Assembly (NCBI GenBank): GCA_047973085.1
Contig: JBKEBI010000040.1
Span: 1-32,105 of the forward strand
DNA length: 32,105 nt
Direction: 5' to 3'
DNA from: JBKEDG01 sp047973085
GTDB lineage: Bacteria > Bacillota_I > Bacilli_A > JBKEDG01
The notes beneath the pieces are model-generated. The model ran no database searches and had not been told where the DNA came from. It saw only the letters and a program-made list of their open reading frames with translations. How positions within the stretch are numbered: position 1 is the stretch's first letter; every line of letters begins with the position of its first letter. Shown piece after piece: positions 23,089-31,331 of the stretch. The position numbers and the translations under genes were made by a program.

Positions 23089-25155
23089 TTAGTCCTCCAC
23101 TAATAATTTTTCACTACCAAAGTAGTCCATTGCTTTTTCTAACATCTCTTCTCGTTTATCTTTAATACCATAATATTGGTTTAATGTCTGTTCTTGTACT
23201 AGGTTATATCCTTCTGCAAGTTTTATTTTCTTAATATAATCCTCTTTAATTCTAGCCCATTCAATTTCGCTGACTGCTGTAACTCTATAATTAGCATTTT
23301 GTAATACTTCCATCACAATTTTTTCAATGTCTCTAATATTATTCATTACTTTAATAACTGTCATTTCTGTAGGCACAGATAAAATTAAATGATCTATACT
23401 TGAAGCTCTTAACTTAGATCCTATTAAAATGTTCAATAAATACGCTTTGTCTCCACCAACATGCACATCATCTATTTGACTCCATTTTTCTTTAAGGTCA
23501 ACTAAAATTTCTTTCTTAGCTAGAGACAATGTGTTGTTAATTCTAACTCCACGTAAATAATTAAAGTACTTCTTTTTCATATCTTCTGTTATTTCTTCAA
23601 CTTCTTCCTCAATAAAATCTTGAGGTGACATAGAGCTTTCAATATTTTCTGATTCCATTTCAAAACTATCTTCATCTATATACTCTGATTCTTCGACGTT
23701 TTCTGGAATATTTTCAACTTCTTCCTCAATAAAATCTTGAGGTGACATAGAGCTTTCAATATTTTCTGATTCTATTTCAAAACTATCTTCATCTATACAT
23801 TCTGATTCTTCGACATTTTCTGGAATATTTTCTAACTCACTAGAAATGCCTTTTAAGTTATCGACACTTGGCTCAACTTCTTGAGTGGCAATATCTGTTT
23901 TTTCTACAATAGTTAAATTAGAAGACTTTTCAGTTTGATTATATTCTCCTATATCAAACTCTCCACCTTCTCTAACAACAATGCCTTTTTGCTTTAACAG
24001 TTGTTTAGCAGTGATTTCTTCTTGATCTTGTTTTTGAAAAAGTGAAGAAGTATCCAAGTTTGACAATTGAATAAATTCTGTTTCTTCTTTTACTAACTCT
24101 AATAAATTTAATAATGAAACTTCTAAATATATTTTAGGATTATGTACTGTTTTTAATTTAAATAATACCTCTGACAAATAGCATATATATTCATACAGTT
24201 CTTCAATAGAAAGTTTGCTCACCTTAGAAAATACTTCACTGTCTGTATATATTAAATCATCTTTTATTCCATTAGCACTAACCATTGCATCTCTTAAATA
24301 TACTATCAAACTATCACAAAGTCTTACTAAATCCTTACCTTGATTATTTAAATTATTAACTTCTTGAAGAATGAACAATTTATTTTTCATTAAAATAGCT
24401 TTAACAATATTTTCAACTGCATCTTTAGTTGCTGTTCCTGTAATATCATAAATATTTCCTACCGTAATTTCAGTTGAAATATAAGAACTAACCTGATCTA
24501 ACAAGCTAAGTGCATCTCGCATTCCACCATCACTAAGATAGGCAATTAGCTTTAATGCTTCTTCGCTAATTATTATTTTTTCTTTTTGAATAACTTCAGT
24601 TAGCCTCTCAACTATAGCAGCTTCTGAGATTTTTCTAAAGTCAAATCTTTGACATCTTGAAAGAATTGTTAAAGGTATTTTATGCGGTTCTGTTGTCGCC
24701 AAAATAAATATTACGTGGCTTGGAGGTTCTTCTAATGTTTTCAATAAAGCATTAAAAGCTTGAGTTGTTAGCATATGTGTTTCATCTATAATATATACTT
24801 TATATTTACAACTACTAGGAGCATATTTGACTTTATCGCGAATATCTCGAATTTCATCCACACCATTATTAGATGCTGCATCAATTTCAATAATATCGCT
24901 AATTTGATTGTTGATTATACCTTGACAGATTTCACATCCCCCACATAAAACTTCTTCACCTGTACAGTTTACTGCTCTTGCAACGAGTTTTGCAATAGAT
25001 GTTTTCCCTGTTCCTCTAGGGCCTGTAAATAAGTATGCATGCGAAATTTTATTCTGTGCAATTGCATTTTTTATTGTACTAGAAATATGGTCTTGTCCTA
25101 CCATATCTTCAAATGAAGCAAGGCGATACTTTCTATAAAGTGCTTGATATGACAT
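23089..25155 (-). CDS. dnaX: DNA polymerase III subunits gamma and tau
   Basis: A 688-residue clamp-loader ATPase. Walker A is GPRGTGKT (45-52), a zinc-binding Cys set follows (Cys64, 71, 74, 77) and Walker B is IIDETHML, with LSRCQRFDFRKIS downstream. The ATPase and collar domains extend to about 370. A long acidic linker follows, and a C-terminal tau-like domain starts near 525. The linker contains a near-exact duplication of 39 residues (about 443-520) that follows from a 117-bp tandem repeat. I see no clear slippery site for a shorter gamma form. GAGGAG lies ahead of the ATG, and the gene starts 12 bases after the preceding stop. Confidence 0.97.
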   Translation of the reverse strand: MSYQALYRKYRLASFEDMVGQDHISSTIKNAIAQNKISHAYLFTGPRGTGKTSIAKLVARAVNCTGEEVLCGGCEICQGIINNQISDIIEIDAASNNGVDEIRDIRDKVKYAPSSCKYKVYIIDETHMLTTQAFNALLKTLEEPPSHVIFILATTEPHKIPLTILSRCQRFDFRKISEAAIVERLTEVIQKEKIIISEEALKLIAYLSDGGMRDALSLLDQVSSYISTEITVGNIYDITGTATKDAVENIVKAILMKNKLFILQEVNNLNNQGKDLVRLCDSLIVYLRDAMVSANGIKDDLIYTDSEVFSKVSKLSIEELYEYICYLSEVLFKLKTVHNPKIYLEVSLLNLLELVKEETEFIQLSNLDTSSLFQKQDQEEITAKQLLKQKGIVVREGGEFDIGEYNQTEKSSNLTIVEKTDIATQEVEPSVDNLKGISSELENIPENVEESECIDEDSFEIESENIESSMSPQDFIEEEVENIPENVEESEYIDEDSFEMESENIESSMSPQDFIEEEVEEITEDMKKKYFNYLRGVRINNTLSLAKKEILVDLKEKWSQIDDVHVGGDKAYLLNILIGSKLRASSIDHLILSVPTEMTVIKVMNNIRDIEKIVMEVLQNANYRVTAVSEIEWARIKEDYIKKIKLAEGYNLVQEQTLNQYYGIKDKREEMLEKAMDYFGSEKLLVED
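23596..23829 (-). repeat. two tandem copies of a 117-bp unit inside dnaX
   Basis: Bases 23596-23712 and 23713-23829 match with only about four differences by eye. Because 117 is divisible by three, the frame is kept. Each unit encodes 39 residues including NIPENVEESE, IDEDSFE and SSMSPQDFIEEEVE. The similarity indicates a recent duplication. Confidence 0.93.
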
Positions 25156-25167
25156 AAAAACTCCTCT

Positions 25168-25836
25168 CTAACAAAATTTGTATAAATTTTGCTCAATATA
25201 TTTTTTATTTGTACGATGATTTACATCGTATTTACTAAGAACATTATAAAATTCTTTGCTGTGATTAAAAACTAAGCAATGAGCATATTCATGATACAAA
25301 ACATGTTTAATGTATATTCCATCCATATGAACTAGTAAATAATTAAGTGCAATTTGCTTCTTCCCATAATTTTTTCCAAAGCAGCTCTTAAATTTTTTCT
25401 CTTCAATTTCAATATTAGATAAACCCATTTCTTTACTTACTTGCTTTCCAAGTTCATTAAATGTTATATAAGCAATCTCTCTAAGCATTTTCTCATAATC
25501 TTTCTCAAAATTTTTATAATATAAAATAACCTTGTTGCTTTTTATACTGTAACTATATTTAGTGTCAACTATTGCTTGAAAGCTAAACTTCCTCCCACGT
25601 AAAAATATATAAGGTTTTCCTAATTTTGTTTCTTTTAAAACTTCATTCTTTTTTATAGCTTCTTGCTGTGCTTTATAAAACTTATCATAGTGATGTAAAA
25701 TAAGATTTTTTATTTCATTTTCTGGAATATTTTTTGGAGCGCTGATAATTAGCATTCCATCTTTTCTAATTCTCATATTCACATTCTTAACAGCTTTATA
25801 TATAATTTCATAATTTAAATCATTCAAAATATTCAA
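25168..25836 (-). CDS. YgjP-like (DUF45) metallopeptidase-family protein
   Basis: A 222-residue protein with YHEYAHCLVFNHSKEFY, giving the zinc HExxH motif with a third ligand likely in the following NHS region. The body shows MRIRKDGMLIISAPKNIP and IALNYLLVHM, as in the COG1451 group. The usual WGSC-type motif reads SCFGKNYGKKQ here, a departure. The start is unclear: both in-frame upstream starts are TTG. TTG at 25836 has GGAG six bases before it and is preferred over TTG at 25866; either way it overlaps murA (by 17 or 47 bases). The function of the family is unsettled. Confidence 0.82.
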   Translation of the reverse strand: MNILNDLNYEIIYKAVKNVNMRIRKDGMLIISAPKNIPENEIKNLILHHYDKFYKAQQEAIKKNEVLKETKLGKPYIFLRGRKFSFQAIVDTKYSYSIKSNKVILYYKNFEKDYEKMLREIAYITFNELGKQVSKEMGLSNIEIEEKKFKSCFGKNYGKKQIALNYLLVHMDGIYIKHVLYHEYAHCLVFNHSKEFYNVLSKYDVNHRTNKKYIEQNLYKFC

Positions 25837-27070
25837 TATCTGCTCCAATATTTTGAAGTTTCTCAACTATGTCATCATATCCTCTTATTAAATGTTCAAC
25901 ATCTAAAATAGTCGTTTTACCTTCAGCTAAAAGTGCAGCTAGTACAAGTGCACTACTAGCTCGTAAATCCGTTGCAACAACTTTATTTGCATAAAGCTTA
26001 ATTGGTCCCATAACAATTGCCGAATCATTACCACGTTTAATATTTGCTCCCATACTATTTAAATGATCTATATGTCTAAAACGTTCTGTATAAATTGTCT
26101 CCGTAATAGTCCCTATTCCTTCACATTGTGTTAAAAATGTTGTAAGTGGTTGTTGTAAATCAGTTGGAAATCCTGGATATGTCTGTGTCATAATATCAAA
26201 TGAATTATACTTTCCTCTACCATAGACTACCACTTTATCACCCTCCACTTCAAACTTAACTCCTGCATAATCAAGTTTAGATAAAAGTGCATCTAAATGT
26301 AACCCAATAACATTTTTCACTACTAATTTATCACAACAAAGTGCTCCAAGTAAAATATATGTACCAGCTTGAATACGATCTGGCACTACTTGATGTCTAG
26401 TCCTACCAAGAGAGTTTACTCCTTCAATTCTAATCACACTTGTACCTGCTCCACGTACTTTTGCTCCCATACTATTAAGAAAATTTGCAACATCAACTAT
26501 TTCTGGCTCTTCTGCAGCATTTTCAATTATTGTATGCCCGTTAGCACGAACAGCAGCGAGCATAACATTGATTGTAGCACCTACACTAGCAAAATCTAAA
26601 AAGACTTTATTTCCTTGTAAATTATCTGTTGAAATAAAATATTTACCTTCCTTTTGCTCAATGTTACAGTTTAGACGCTCAAACCCAAATAAATGTAAAT
26701 CTATTGGACGTGCACCTAAATTACAACCTCCAGGAAGGCCAAATTCTACGCTATTAAATTTTCCAAGAAATGATCCCAAAAAGTAATAAGAAGCTCTTAA
26801 TTGATTAGCCAAATCCTCAGGAATCACAACATTTTTCACACCACGAGGATCTACCATTAATTCCTCATTTTTGTATTCTGTAATACATCCAATACTTTCA
26901 AGAATGTCAATCAACGTTCTTACATCTGAAATATTTGGTACTGAGTCTAAATATACAACATCATCAGTAAGTACACTTGCACAAATAAGTGCAACTACAC
27001 TATTTTTAGCTCCACTTATTCTTATTTCTCCATTCAATACTTTTCCACCATTTACAACTATCTTCGACAT
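25820..27070 (-). CDS. murA: UDP-N-acetylglucosamine 1-carboxyvinyltransferase
   Basis: A 416-residue enzyme that transfers enolpyruvate from PEP to UDP-GlcNAc, the first committed step of peptidoglycan synthesis. Lys22-Asn23 lie in ISGAKNSVV, and the catalytic loop LPGGCNLGARPIDLHL has Cys116, so it should be sensitive to fosfomycin by family rule. The C-terminal DLRASSALVLAALLAEG is typical. GAGGAG inside the end of prmC precedes the ATG, with two bases between the genes. Bacillota often have two MurA genes; this one sits in a translation and replication operon, an unusual place. Confidence 0.97.
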   Translation of the reverse strand: MSKIVVNGGKVLNGEIRISGAKNSVVALICASVLTDDVVYLDSVPNISDVRTLIDILESIGCITEYKNEELMVDPRGVKNVVIPEDLANQLRASYYFLGSFLGKFNSVEFGLPGGCNLGARPIDLHLFGFERLNCNIEQKEGKYFISTDNLQGNKVFLDFASVGATINVMLAAVRANGHTIIENAAEEPEIVDVANFLNSMGAKVRGAGTSVIRIEGVNSLGRTRHQVVPDRIQAGTYILLGALCCDKLVVKNVIGLHLDALLSKLDYAGVKFEVEGDKVVVYGRGKYNSFDIMTQTYPGFPTDLQQPLTTFLTQCEGIGTITETIYTERFRHIDHLNSMGANIKRGNDSAIVMGPIKLYANKVVATDLRASSALVLAALLAEGKTTILDVEHLIRGYDDIVEKLQNIGADIEYFE

Positions 27071-27072
27071 AT

Positions 27073-27873
27073 TTATCTCCTCATATCTAAAACAGCAATT
27101 CGATCATTACCATTTATATCTTGAAATATCTCAGTATTTCTCCACAATTGTTCAATTGCCTTTCTTTGATTAAAACCAATTTCAAAAACAATAAATTTAA
27201 TATTTTCTAACTTAACAGCATCATTAATAATAGCACGATAAAAGTCAAGACCATCATCACCACCAAATAGAGCAAGACTTGGCTCATTTTCTAGAGTTTC
27301 AGTTGCAACAAATCCATCATTTGGAATATAGGGTGGATTGGAAATAATCATTTCATACTGATCTTCAATACCATCCATTATATTTCCTAGAAAAAAATTT
27401 GCTTTTGCTCTTAAATTATTATTATTTTTTTTTGCAATACTTACTGCACTAGGGGAAATATCAACGCTATCTATGGCAACTCCACATTCAAGGTTTAAGG
27501 TTATTGCAATAACTCCACTTCCACTTCCAACTTCATATATTTTTTTTATATCATACTTTTTAATAACTTCAATTGCTTTTAAAACAACTTCTTCTGTTTC
27601 AAAACGTGGAATTAAAACATTTTCATCCACATAAAATTCTCTCCCCAGAAAGTAGGCTGTATTTGTAATATATTGAATACTTTTGCCCGAGCAATACATA
27701 TCAATATACGACTTTAAAAGTGCTTCATCTATTTCAATATCAGACTTCAAAAATAATTCTGACCTATAAATTCCTGTTAAATATTCTATTAAAGTAAATA
27801 TCACATTTTCATCTTTCTCATATTTTTTAATGATATTTTGATATTTATTTATTAATTCATTAACTTTCTTCAT
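27073..27873 (-). CDS. prmC: peptide chain release factor N5-glutamine methyltransferase
   Basis: A 266-residue SAM methyltransferase that modifies the GGQ glutamine of release factors. The SAM loop is YEVGSGSGVIAI, and the catalytic NPPYIPNDGF (NPPY at 179-182) is present, with the conserved IPRFETEEVV before them. ATG at 27873 overlaps the end of prfA by 14 bases; a TTG at 27879 is the only earlier in-frame option. It directly follows prfA, its substrate's gene, as in many bacteria. Confidence 0.96.
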   Translation of the reverse strand: MKKVNELINKYQNIIKKYEKDENVIFTLIEYLTGIYRSELFLKSDIEIDEALLKSYIDMYCSGKSIQYITNTAYFLGREFYVDENVLIPRFETEEVVLKAIEVIKKYDIKKIYEVGSGSGVIAITLNLECGVAIDSVDISPSAVSIAKKNNNNLRAKANFFLGNIMDGIEDQYEMIISNPPYIPNDGFVATETLENEPSLALFGGDDGLDFYRAIINDAVKLENIKFIVFEIGFNQRKAIEQLWRNTEIFQDINGNDRIAVLDMRR

Positions 27874-28921
27874 TTCCAAGTTTTCTTTTTATTTCTTCAG
27901 TAATTAATGCATCTATAATTGAATCAAGTCTTCCTTCTACTACACGGTCTAATTGTTGAATAGTAAAATTAATGCGATGATCAGTAACACGATTTTGAGG
28001 ATAATTATAAGTTCTAATTTTTTCACTTCTATCGCCTGTTCCTAGTTTACTTTTACGCTCTGCCCCTTCTGCCTCAAGTTTTTCTTGATTAATATGATCA
28101 TACAAACGAACTCTTAACATTTTAATCGCAGCAGCTTTATTTTCATGTTGACTTTTTCCATCTTGACAACTGGCCACAATTCCCGTTGGTTCATGAGTAG
28201 CACGTACAGCGGATTTAGTAGTATTTACACTCTGTCCCCCTGGTCCACTAGAACAAAATGTATCAATTCTAACCTCATTCATGTTAAGCTCAACTTCAAT
28301 ATCTTCAACTTCTGGCATAACAAGTACTGTCGCAGTAGAAGTATGTATTCTACCATTAGATTCAGTAGCAGGGATTCTTTGCACACGATGACTTCCAGAC
28401 TCATATTTTAAAAATGAATAAACATTATCTCCACTTACTGAAAATTCAATTTGAGAAAACCCTCCATTAGAAGCATATTCACTGTTTAAAACAGCAATTT
28501 TCCATCCTTTTGCTTCTGCATACTTTGAGTACATTCTATATAAATCACCAGCAAATATATTAGCTTCATCTCCCCCAGCTGCACCACGAATTTCTACAAT
28601 AACATCTTTATCATCATTCTCATCTTTAGGAATTAATAATACTTGAATTTCATCTTCAAGTAAAGCTACTTTATTTTTGCTAGTCGCAATTTCTTCTTCT
28701 GCAAATTCTTTCATTTCAGGATCAGAAAGTAATTCCTTTGCCTCTTCAATGTTACTTAACGCATCAAGATATTCATTATATTTATCTATAACAACTTTCA
28801 ATGAAGCATGCTCTTTTGACAGTTTTGTTAATAGCTTTAAATCCTTTGTAACTTCTGGATCCAGCATCATTGTTTCTATTTCTTCATATCTAAACTTCAT
28901 TGTTTCTAGCTTTTCTTTCAT
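27860..28921 (-). CDS. prfA: peptide chain release factor 1
   Basis: A 353-residue factor that reads UAA and UAG. The GGQ motif (228-230) is in SSGPGGQSVNTT, and the codon-reading tripeptide is PAT (184-186) in RIPATESNGRIH, which identifies RF1 rather than RF2. GGAGG five bases before ATG at 28921 fixes the start; the frame continues seven codons further without a site. It heads the seven-gene leftward operon that ends at recR. Confidence 0.98.
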   Translation of the reverse strand: MKEKLETMKFRYEEIETMMLDPEVTKDLKLLTKLSKEHASLKVVIDKYNEYLDALSNIEEAKELLSDPEMKEFAEEEIATSKNKVALLEDEIQVLLIPKDENDDKDVIVEIRGAAGGDEANIFAGDLYRMYSKYAEAKGWKIAVLNSEYASNGGFSQIEFSVSGDNVYSFLKYESGSHRVQRIPATESNGRIHTSTATVLVMPEVEDIEVELNMNEVRIDTFCSSGPGGQSVNTTKSAVRATHEPTGIVASCQDGKSQHENKAAAIKMLRVRLYDHINQEKLEAEGAERKSKLGTGDRSEKIRTYNYPQNRVTDHRINFTIQQLDRVVEGRLDSIIDALITEEIKRKLGNEES

Positions 28922-29005
28922 ACTTACCTCCAATAAAGACATTTCACTTATTATTATAACATATTAAGTAATCAATTTCATTACATATAACACTATTTAA
29001 AAACT

Positions 29006-29029
29006 AAAAAACGTACATATATTATGCAC
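29006..29029 (-). terminator. terminator of the flavoprotein operon
   Basis: GTACATA (29013-29019) pairs with TATGCAC (29023-29029) with one wobble and loop TAT. On the minus strand G then T6 follow (complement of 29006-29011). It ends nine bases below the stop at 29039. Confidence 0.72.
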
Positions 29030-29038
29030 ATTAATTAT

Positions 29039-29305
29039 TTAAAAATCTCTAAATTCTATAAACATATCATCTTCATAAAATAATTCAAATTTATCATTTT
29101 CATTCATCATCAAAAATTGATCAATTTCAGGAAAAACTTCTCTAACTGTATGGATTGTTACAAGCTCACACTCTTCATCACAAGTCTCATAGATTTGTAT
29201 TCCATTAGCAATGGGTATTCCCAGATTTTCCCTTATAATATATTTTGGCTTAACTTCTTTATCTAAAACTTTTATACTTACAAAAAAAGCTCCAAAATCA
29301 TCCAT
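29039..29305 (-). CDS. small acidic protein of unknown function
   Basis: An 88-residue cytosolic protein with many Glu and Asp, one CDEEC pair and a FELFYEDDMFIEF end. No family is recognised. Its ATG overlaps the preceding gene by eight bases, so it is translated from the same message, and it is the last gene before a terminator. Confidence 0.7.
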   Translation of the reverse strand: MDDFGAFFVSIKVLDKEVKPKYIIRENLGIPIANGIQIYETCDEECELVTIHTVREVFPEIDQFLMMNENDKFELFYEDDMFIEFRDF

Positions 29306-29681
29306 TATCTTCCTCTTCTAAATAATACCTTTCACACTTTCCTAAATGATTAACAAGAACATAAATTGGTCCTTTTTCATCAACTTCTACAATATTTTGA
29401 TTGTGTGGAACTAAGCATGTTAATTGAAATTTTGTTGAAGGACGATTAAACTTACTAATTTCATTTTTTTTACAATTTCCAACATATTCTCCATCAATAA
29501 AAATTGGAACAGGTCTCCTACCAGCTGGATTATTTCTCGACCAATATACATAAATAGAATTTTTATTTGTACATTTTTCATTTACAAACTTTAAAGAAAT
29601 GTCTTCCTTTTTATACCTATCTACTCCGTATAAAATAAGAAAGATAGCTCCAAATATTAATCCCAGTATTACTCCATCCAT
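29298..29681 (-). CDS. membrane-anchored small beta-domain protein
   Basis: A 127-residue protein. Residues 2-19 are a membrane helix (DGVILGLIFGAIFLILYG), then a basic turn and a beta-rich domain containing IYVYWSRNNPAGRRPVPIFIDGEYVG, which resembles the small PEGA/DUF2846 type of domain. That assignment is tentative. The ribosome binding site AGGAGGG overlaps the stop codon of the gene before it, so the two are closely coupled. Confidence 0.7.
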   Translation of the reverse strand: MDGVILGLIFGAIFLILYGVDRYKKEDISLKFVNEKCTNKNSIYVYWSRNNPAGRRPVPIFIDGEYVGNCKKNEISKFNRPSTKFQLTCLVPHNQNIVEVDEKGPIYVLVNHLGKCERYYLEEEDNG

Positions 29682-29689
29682 AAGCCCTC

Positions 29690-29968
29690 CTAAAAAATAT
29701 CTATAATAAATAGTATTAAAAACACATAAGTTGCAATATTAGATACTATCGAAACTCCAAGTTTAAATACATTAGTAAAAGTTTTTCTAATATACTTAAT
29801 AGTTGAAAAAAATGATAAACTACACACAATATTAACAAGTAGCATCAAGAAAAACAATATTACAAAGCCTGAAATATCCTCCAAACTATATATTATAAAA
29901 CTTACTATAGCAAGAGAAATACTTATTAAAAAGAATATTGTTTCATTTCTACTGTATATATCTCTCAT
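29690..29968 (-). CDS. small integral membrane protein of unknown function
   Basis: A 92-residue protein with three hydrophobic segments (about 10-27, 30-55 and 70-92) and a charged stretch KYIRKTFTN between the second and third. No family is recognised. It lies four bases after the stop of the flavoprotein gene with no good ribosome binding site of its own, so coupled translation is likely. Confidence 0.7.
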   Translation of the reverse strand: MRDIYSRNETIFFLISISLAIVSFIIYSLEDISGFVILFFLMLLVNIVCSLSFFSTIKYIRKTFTNVFKLGVSIVSNIATYVFLILFIIDIF

Positions 29969-29972
29969 AACG

Positions 29973-30455
29973 CTATACCATTAAAGATTTAATATCATTT
30001 GCAATATCTTCTATATCTCTTGCATTTTCACTTAAATTCTCATAATTTGCAATTCCATATGATTTAACAACATCTGCTCCAAAATGCTTAAACATCTCAC
30101 TCGCATTTGCTCTAACACTTGCTCCACCTTTACTTCCTGGAGTAACTGCTACAATAAATACTTTTTTATTTTCTAAAAAGTTTCTATTATAAATACTTAA
30201 TTCATCAATAATATTTTTAAAAAATGATGATAATGAACCATTGTATTCAGGAATAACAAATACAACGATTTCATATTCACAAATTAAATTATATAAATTT
30301 GATATCTCACTAACTACTTTAAAATCTCGATTGTATATAGGAATATCTATTCTTCTAGTATCATAATAAAAACAGCAAAGTTTAGATCCTAATTCTCTTG
30401 CTACCTCTTGATTAATAGATACACTACTATTACTTCCAGCCATTGTAAAAACCAT
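29973..30455 (-). CDS. NADPH-dependent FMN reductase-like flavoprotein
   Basis: A 160-residue flavodoxin-fold protein. The phosphate loop is GSNSSVSIN, the second FMN loop VIPEYNGSLSSFFKN carries the conserved PEYN, and TPGSKGG forms the third. Members reduce quinones, azo compounds, chromate or FMN with NAD(P)H; the substrate cannot be inferred. AGAGGTGA precedes the ATG. It heads an operon with two small membrane proteins and an acidic protein. Confidence 0.92.
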   Translation of the reverse strand: MVFTMAGSNSSVSINQEVARELGSKLCCFYYDTRRIDIPIYNRDFKVVSEISNLYNLICEYEIVVFVIPEYNGSLSSFFKNIIDELSIYNRNFLENKKVFIVAVTPGSKGGASVRANASEMFKHFGADVVKSYGIANYENLSENARDIEDIANDIKSLMV

Positions 30456-30475
30456 AATATCACCTCTACTACTAT

Positions 30476-30522
30476 TTTATACCAAATTTTACTTATTTTC
30501 AAATAAATTTAAACATTTATTT
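30476..30522 (-). promoter_or_regulatory. possible promoter of the flavoprotein operon
   Basis: On the minus strand TTGAAA (30502-30497) and TATAAA (30481-30476) have only 15 bp between them, short of the usual 17. Just upstream AAATAAAT (30501-30508) and ATTTATTT (30515-30522) are exact complements. The short spacing may mean a regulator is needed. Confidence 0.35.
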
Positions 30523-30594
30523 AAATTAAAAACTATTATCAATCTTCTAAATAATACGTATCAAAACATCGATACATATTACTTATTTTCATAC

Positions 30595-30634
30595 AAAAAC
30601 CTTCAACAATAGTATAAACAACTATTACCAAAGG
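30595..30634 (-). terminator. terminator of the YehR-like lipoprotein gene
   Basis: CCTT (30600-30603) pairs with AAGG (30631-30634) and AATAGT (30608-30613) with ACTATT (30621-30626), separated by a 4-by-4 internal loop. Five T follow on the minus strand. Confidence 0.6.
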
Positions 30635-30646
30635 CTTATTTATAAA

Positions 30647-31102
30647 TTAATCTTCTTGCTTTACATACCCTGATGCAGTAACCAGTTGTTCTGATTCTTC
30701 TAAACTAATTCCATTTTCTATATCACCTTCAAATTCAATTAATCCAGATGAAGTTATTTGATCAATGTCTACTTCTTCCCAATTTATTTCAACTTTTTCA
30801 ACTACATGATCTTCTTCATATACTACTTCATATACTACTCCATCTAACTTTTCATACTCTTCATAAAAAACCTCAAAATACTCTTTTGTATCACTTTCAG
30901 TCCAACCAATACCTTCATAATATAAAATATTTTCTACTGTTTGCTTAGTAACACTATCCCCTTTATGATAATATGTTAACTTAGATGAAAGATATTCCTC
31001 CTCGTAAACATAGACAGTCGTTTCCTCTTTTAAAAACAGATTACAACCTGCAAGCGTAAATAACAATACTAGTGCACTTATTGCAGCAATTATTTTCTTC
31101 AT
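30647..31102 (-). CDS. YehR-family (DUF1307) lipoprotein
   Basis: A 151-residue lipoprotein. The signal MKKIIAAISALVLLFTLAGC has a canonical lipobox with Cys20. The mature part begins with ETTVYVYEEEYLSSKLTYYHKGDSVTKQT, which fits DUF1307/YehR, and is acidic with beta strands. AGGGGGG precedes the ATG. It is monocistronic, with a promoter at 31129-31157 and a terminator at 30595-30634. The role of the family is unknown. Confidence 0.82.
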   Translation of the reverse strand: MKKIIAAISALVLLFTLAGCNLFLKEETTVYVYEEEYLSSKLTYYHKGDSVTKQTVENILYYEGIGWTESDTKEYFEVFYEEYEKLDGVVYEVVYEEDHVVEKVEINWEEVDIDQITSSGLIEFEGDIENGISLEESEQLVTASGYVKQED

Positions 31103-31128
31103 ATTTTATCCCCCCTATTATTTATAAT

Positions 31129-31191
31129 ATTATACACAATATACGCCTCAATTACAAATAATATAACATTATAATTCAGATTATTTGTAAT
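31129..31191 (-). promoter_or_regulatory. promoter of the YehR-like lipoprotein with 12-bp inverted repeat
   Basis: On the minus strand TTGTAA (31157-31152) and TATAAT (31134-31129) are 17 bp apart. ATTACAAATAAT (31151-31162) and its exact complement (31180-31191) are 17 bases apart and one arm covers the -35, so a regulator could act here and also on the rightward gene at 31332. Confidence 0.65.
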
Positions 31192-31331
31192 AAATTCATA
31201 TTCTCCCTTTATATTTATGCAATATAAATGCTAAAATACTTATTTCACTAATATATTTCAATATAGAAAAAAATTTTAAAGTAAGGTATACTATTAGATA
31301 TAATTTCATAATTATAGAAAGTGGTGATTAG

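Noticed and set aside
23596..23829. CRISPR-like array
   Set aside because: Two adjacent 117-bp copies without spacers, in frame within dnaX; it is a coding duplication.
23089..24100. Programmed frameshift making a short gamma form of DnaX
   Set aside because: I could not find a convincing slippery run with a downstream hairpin in the linker region.
25137..25167. Signal recognition particle RNA upstream of dnaX, a common Bacillota arrangement
   Set aside because: Only 12 bases separate dnaX from the previous gene; there is no room.
2281..30560. Recurring word CTAAATAATAC near 2281, 5167, 29319 and 30547
   Set aside because: Short AT-rich word, found in both coding and non-coding sequence, without common position; expected by chance at this composition.
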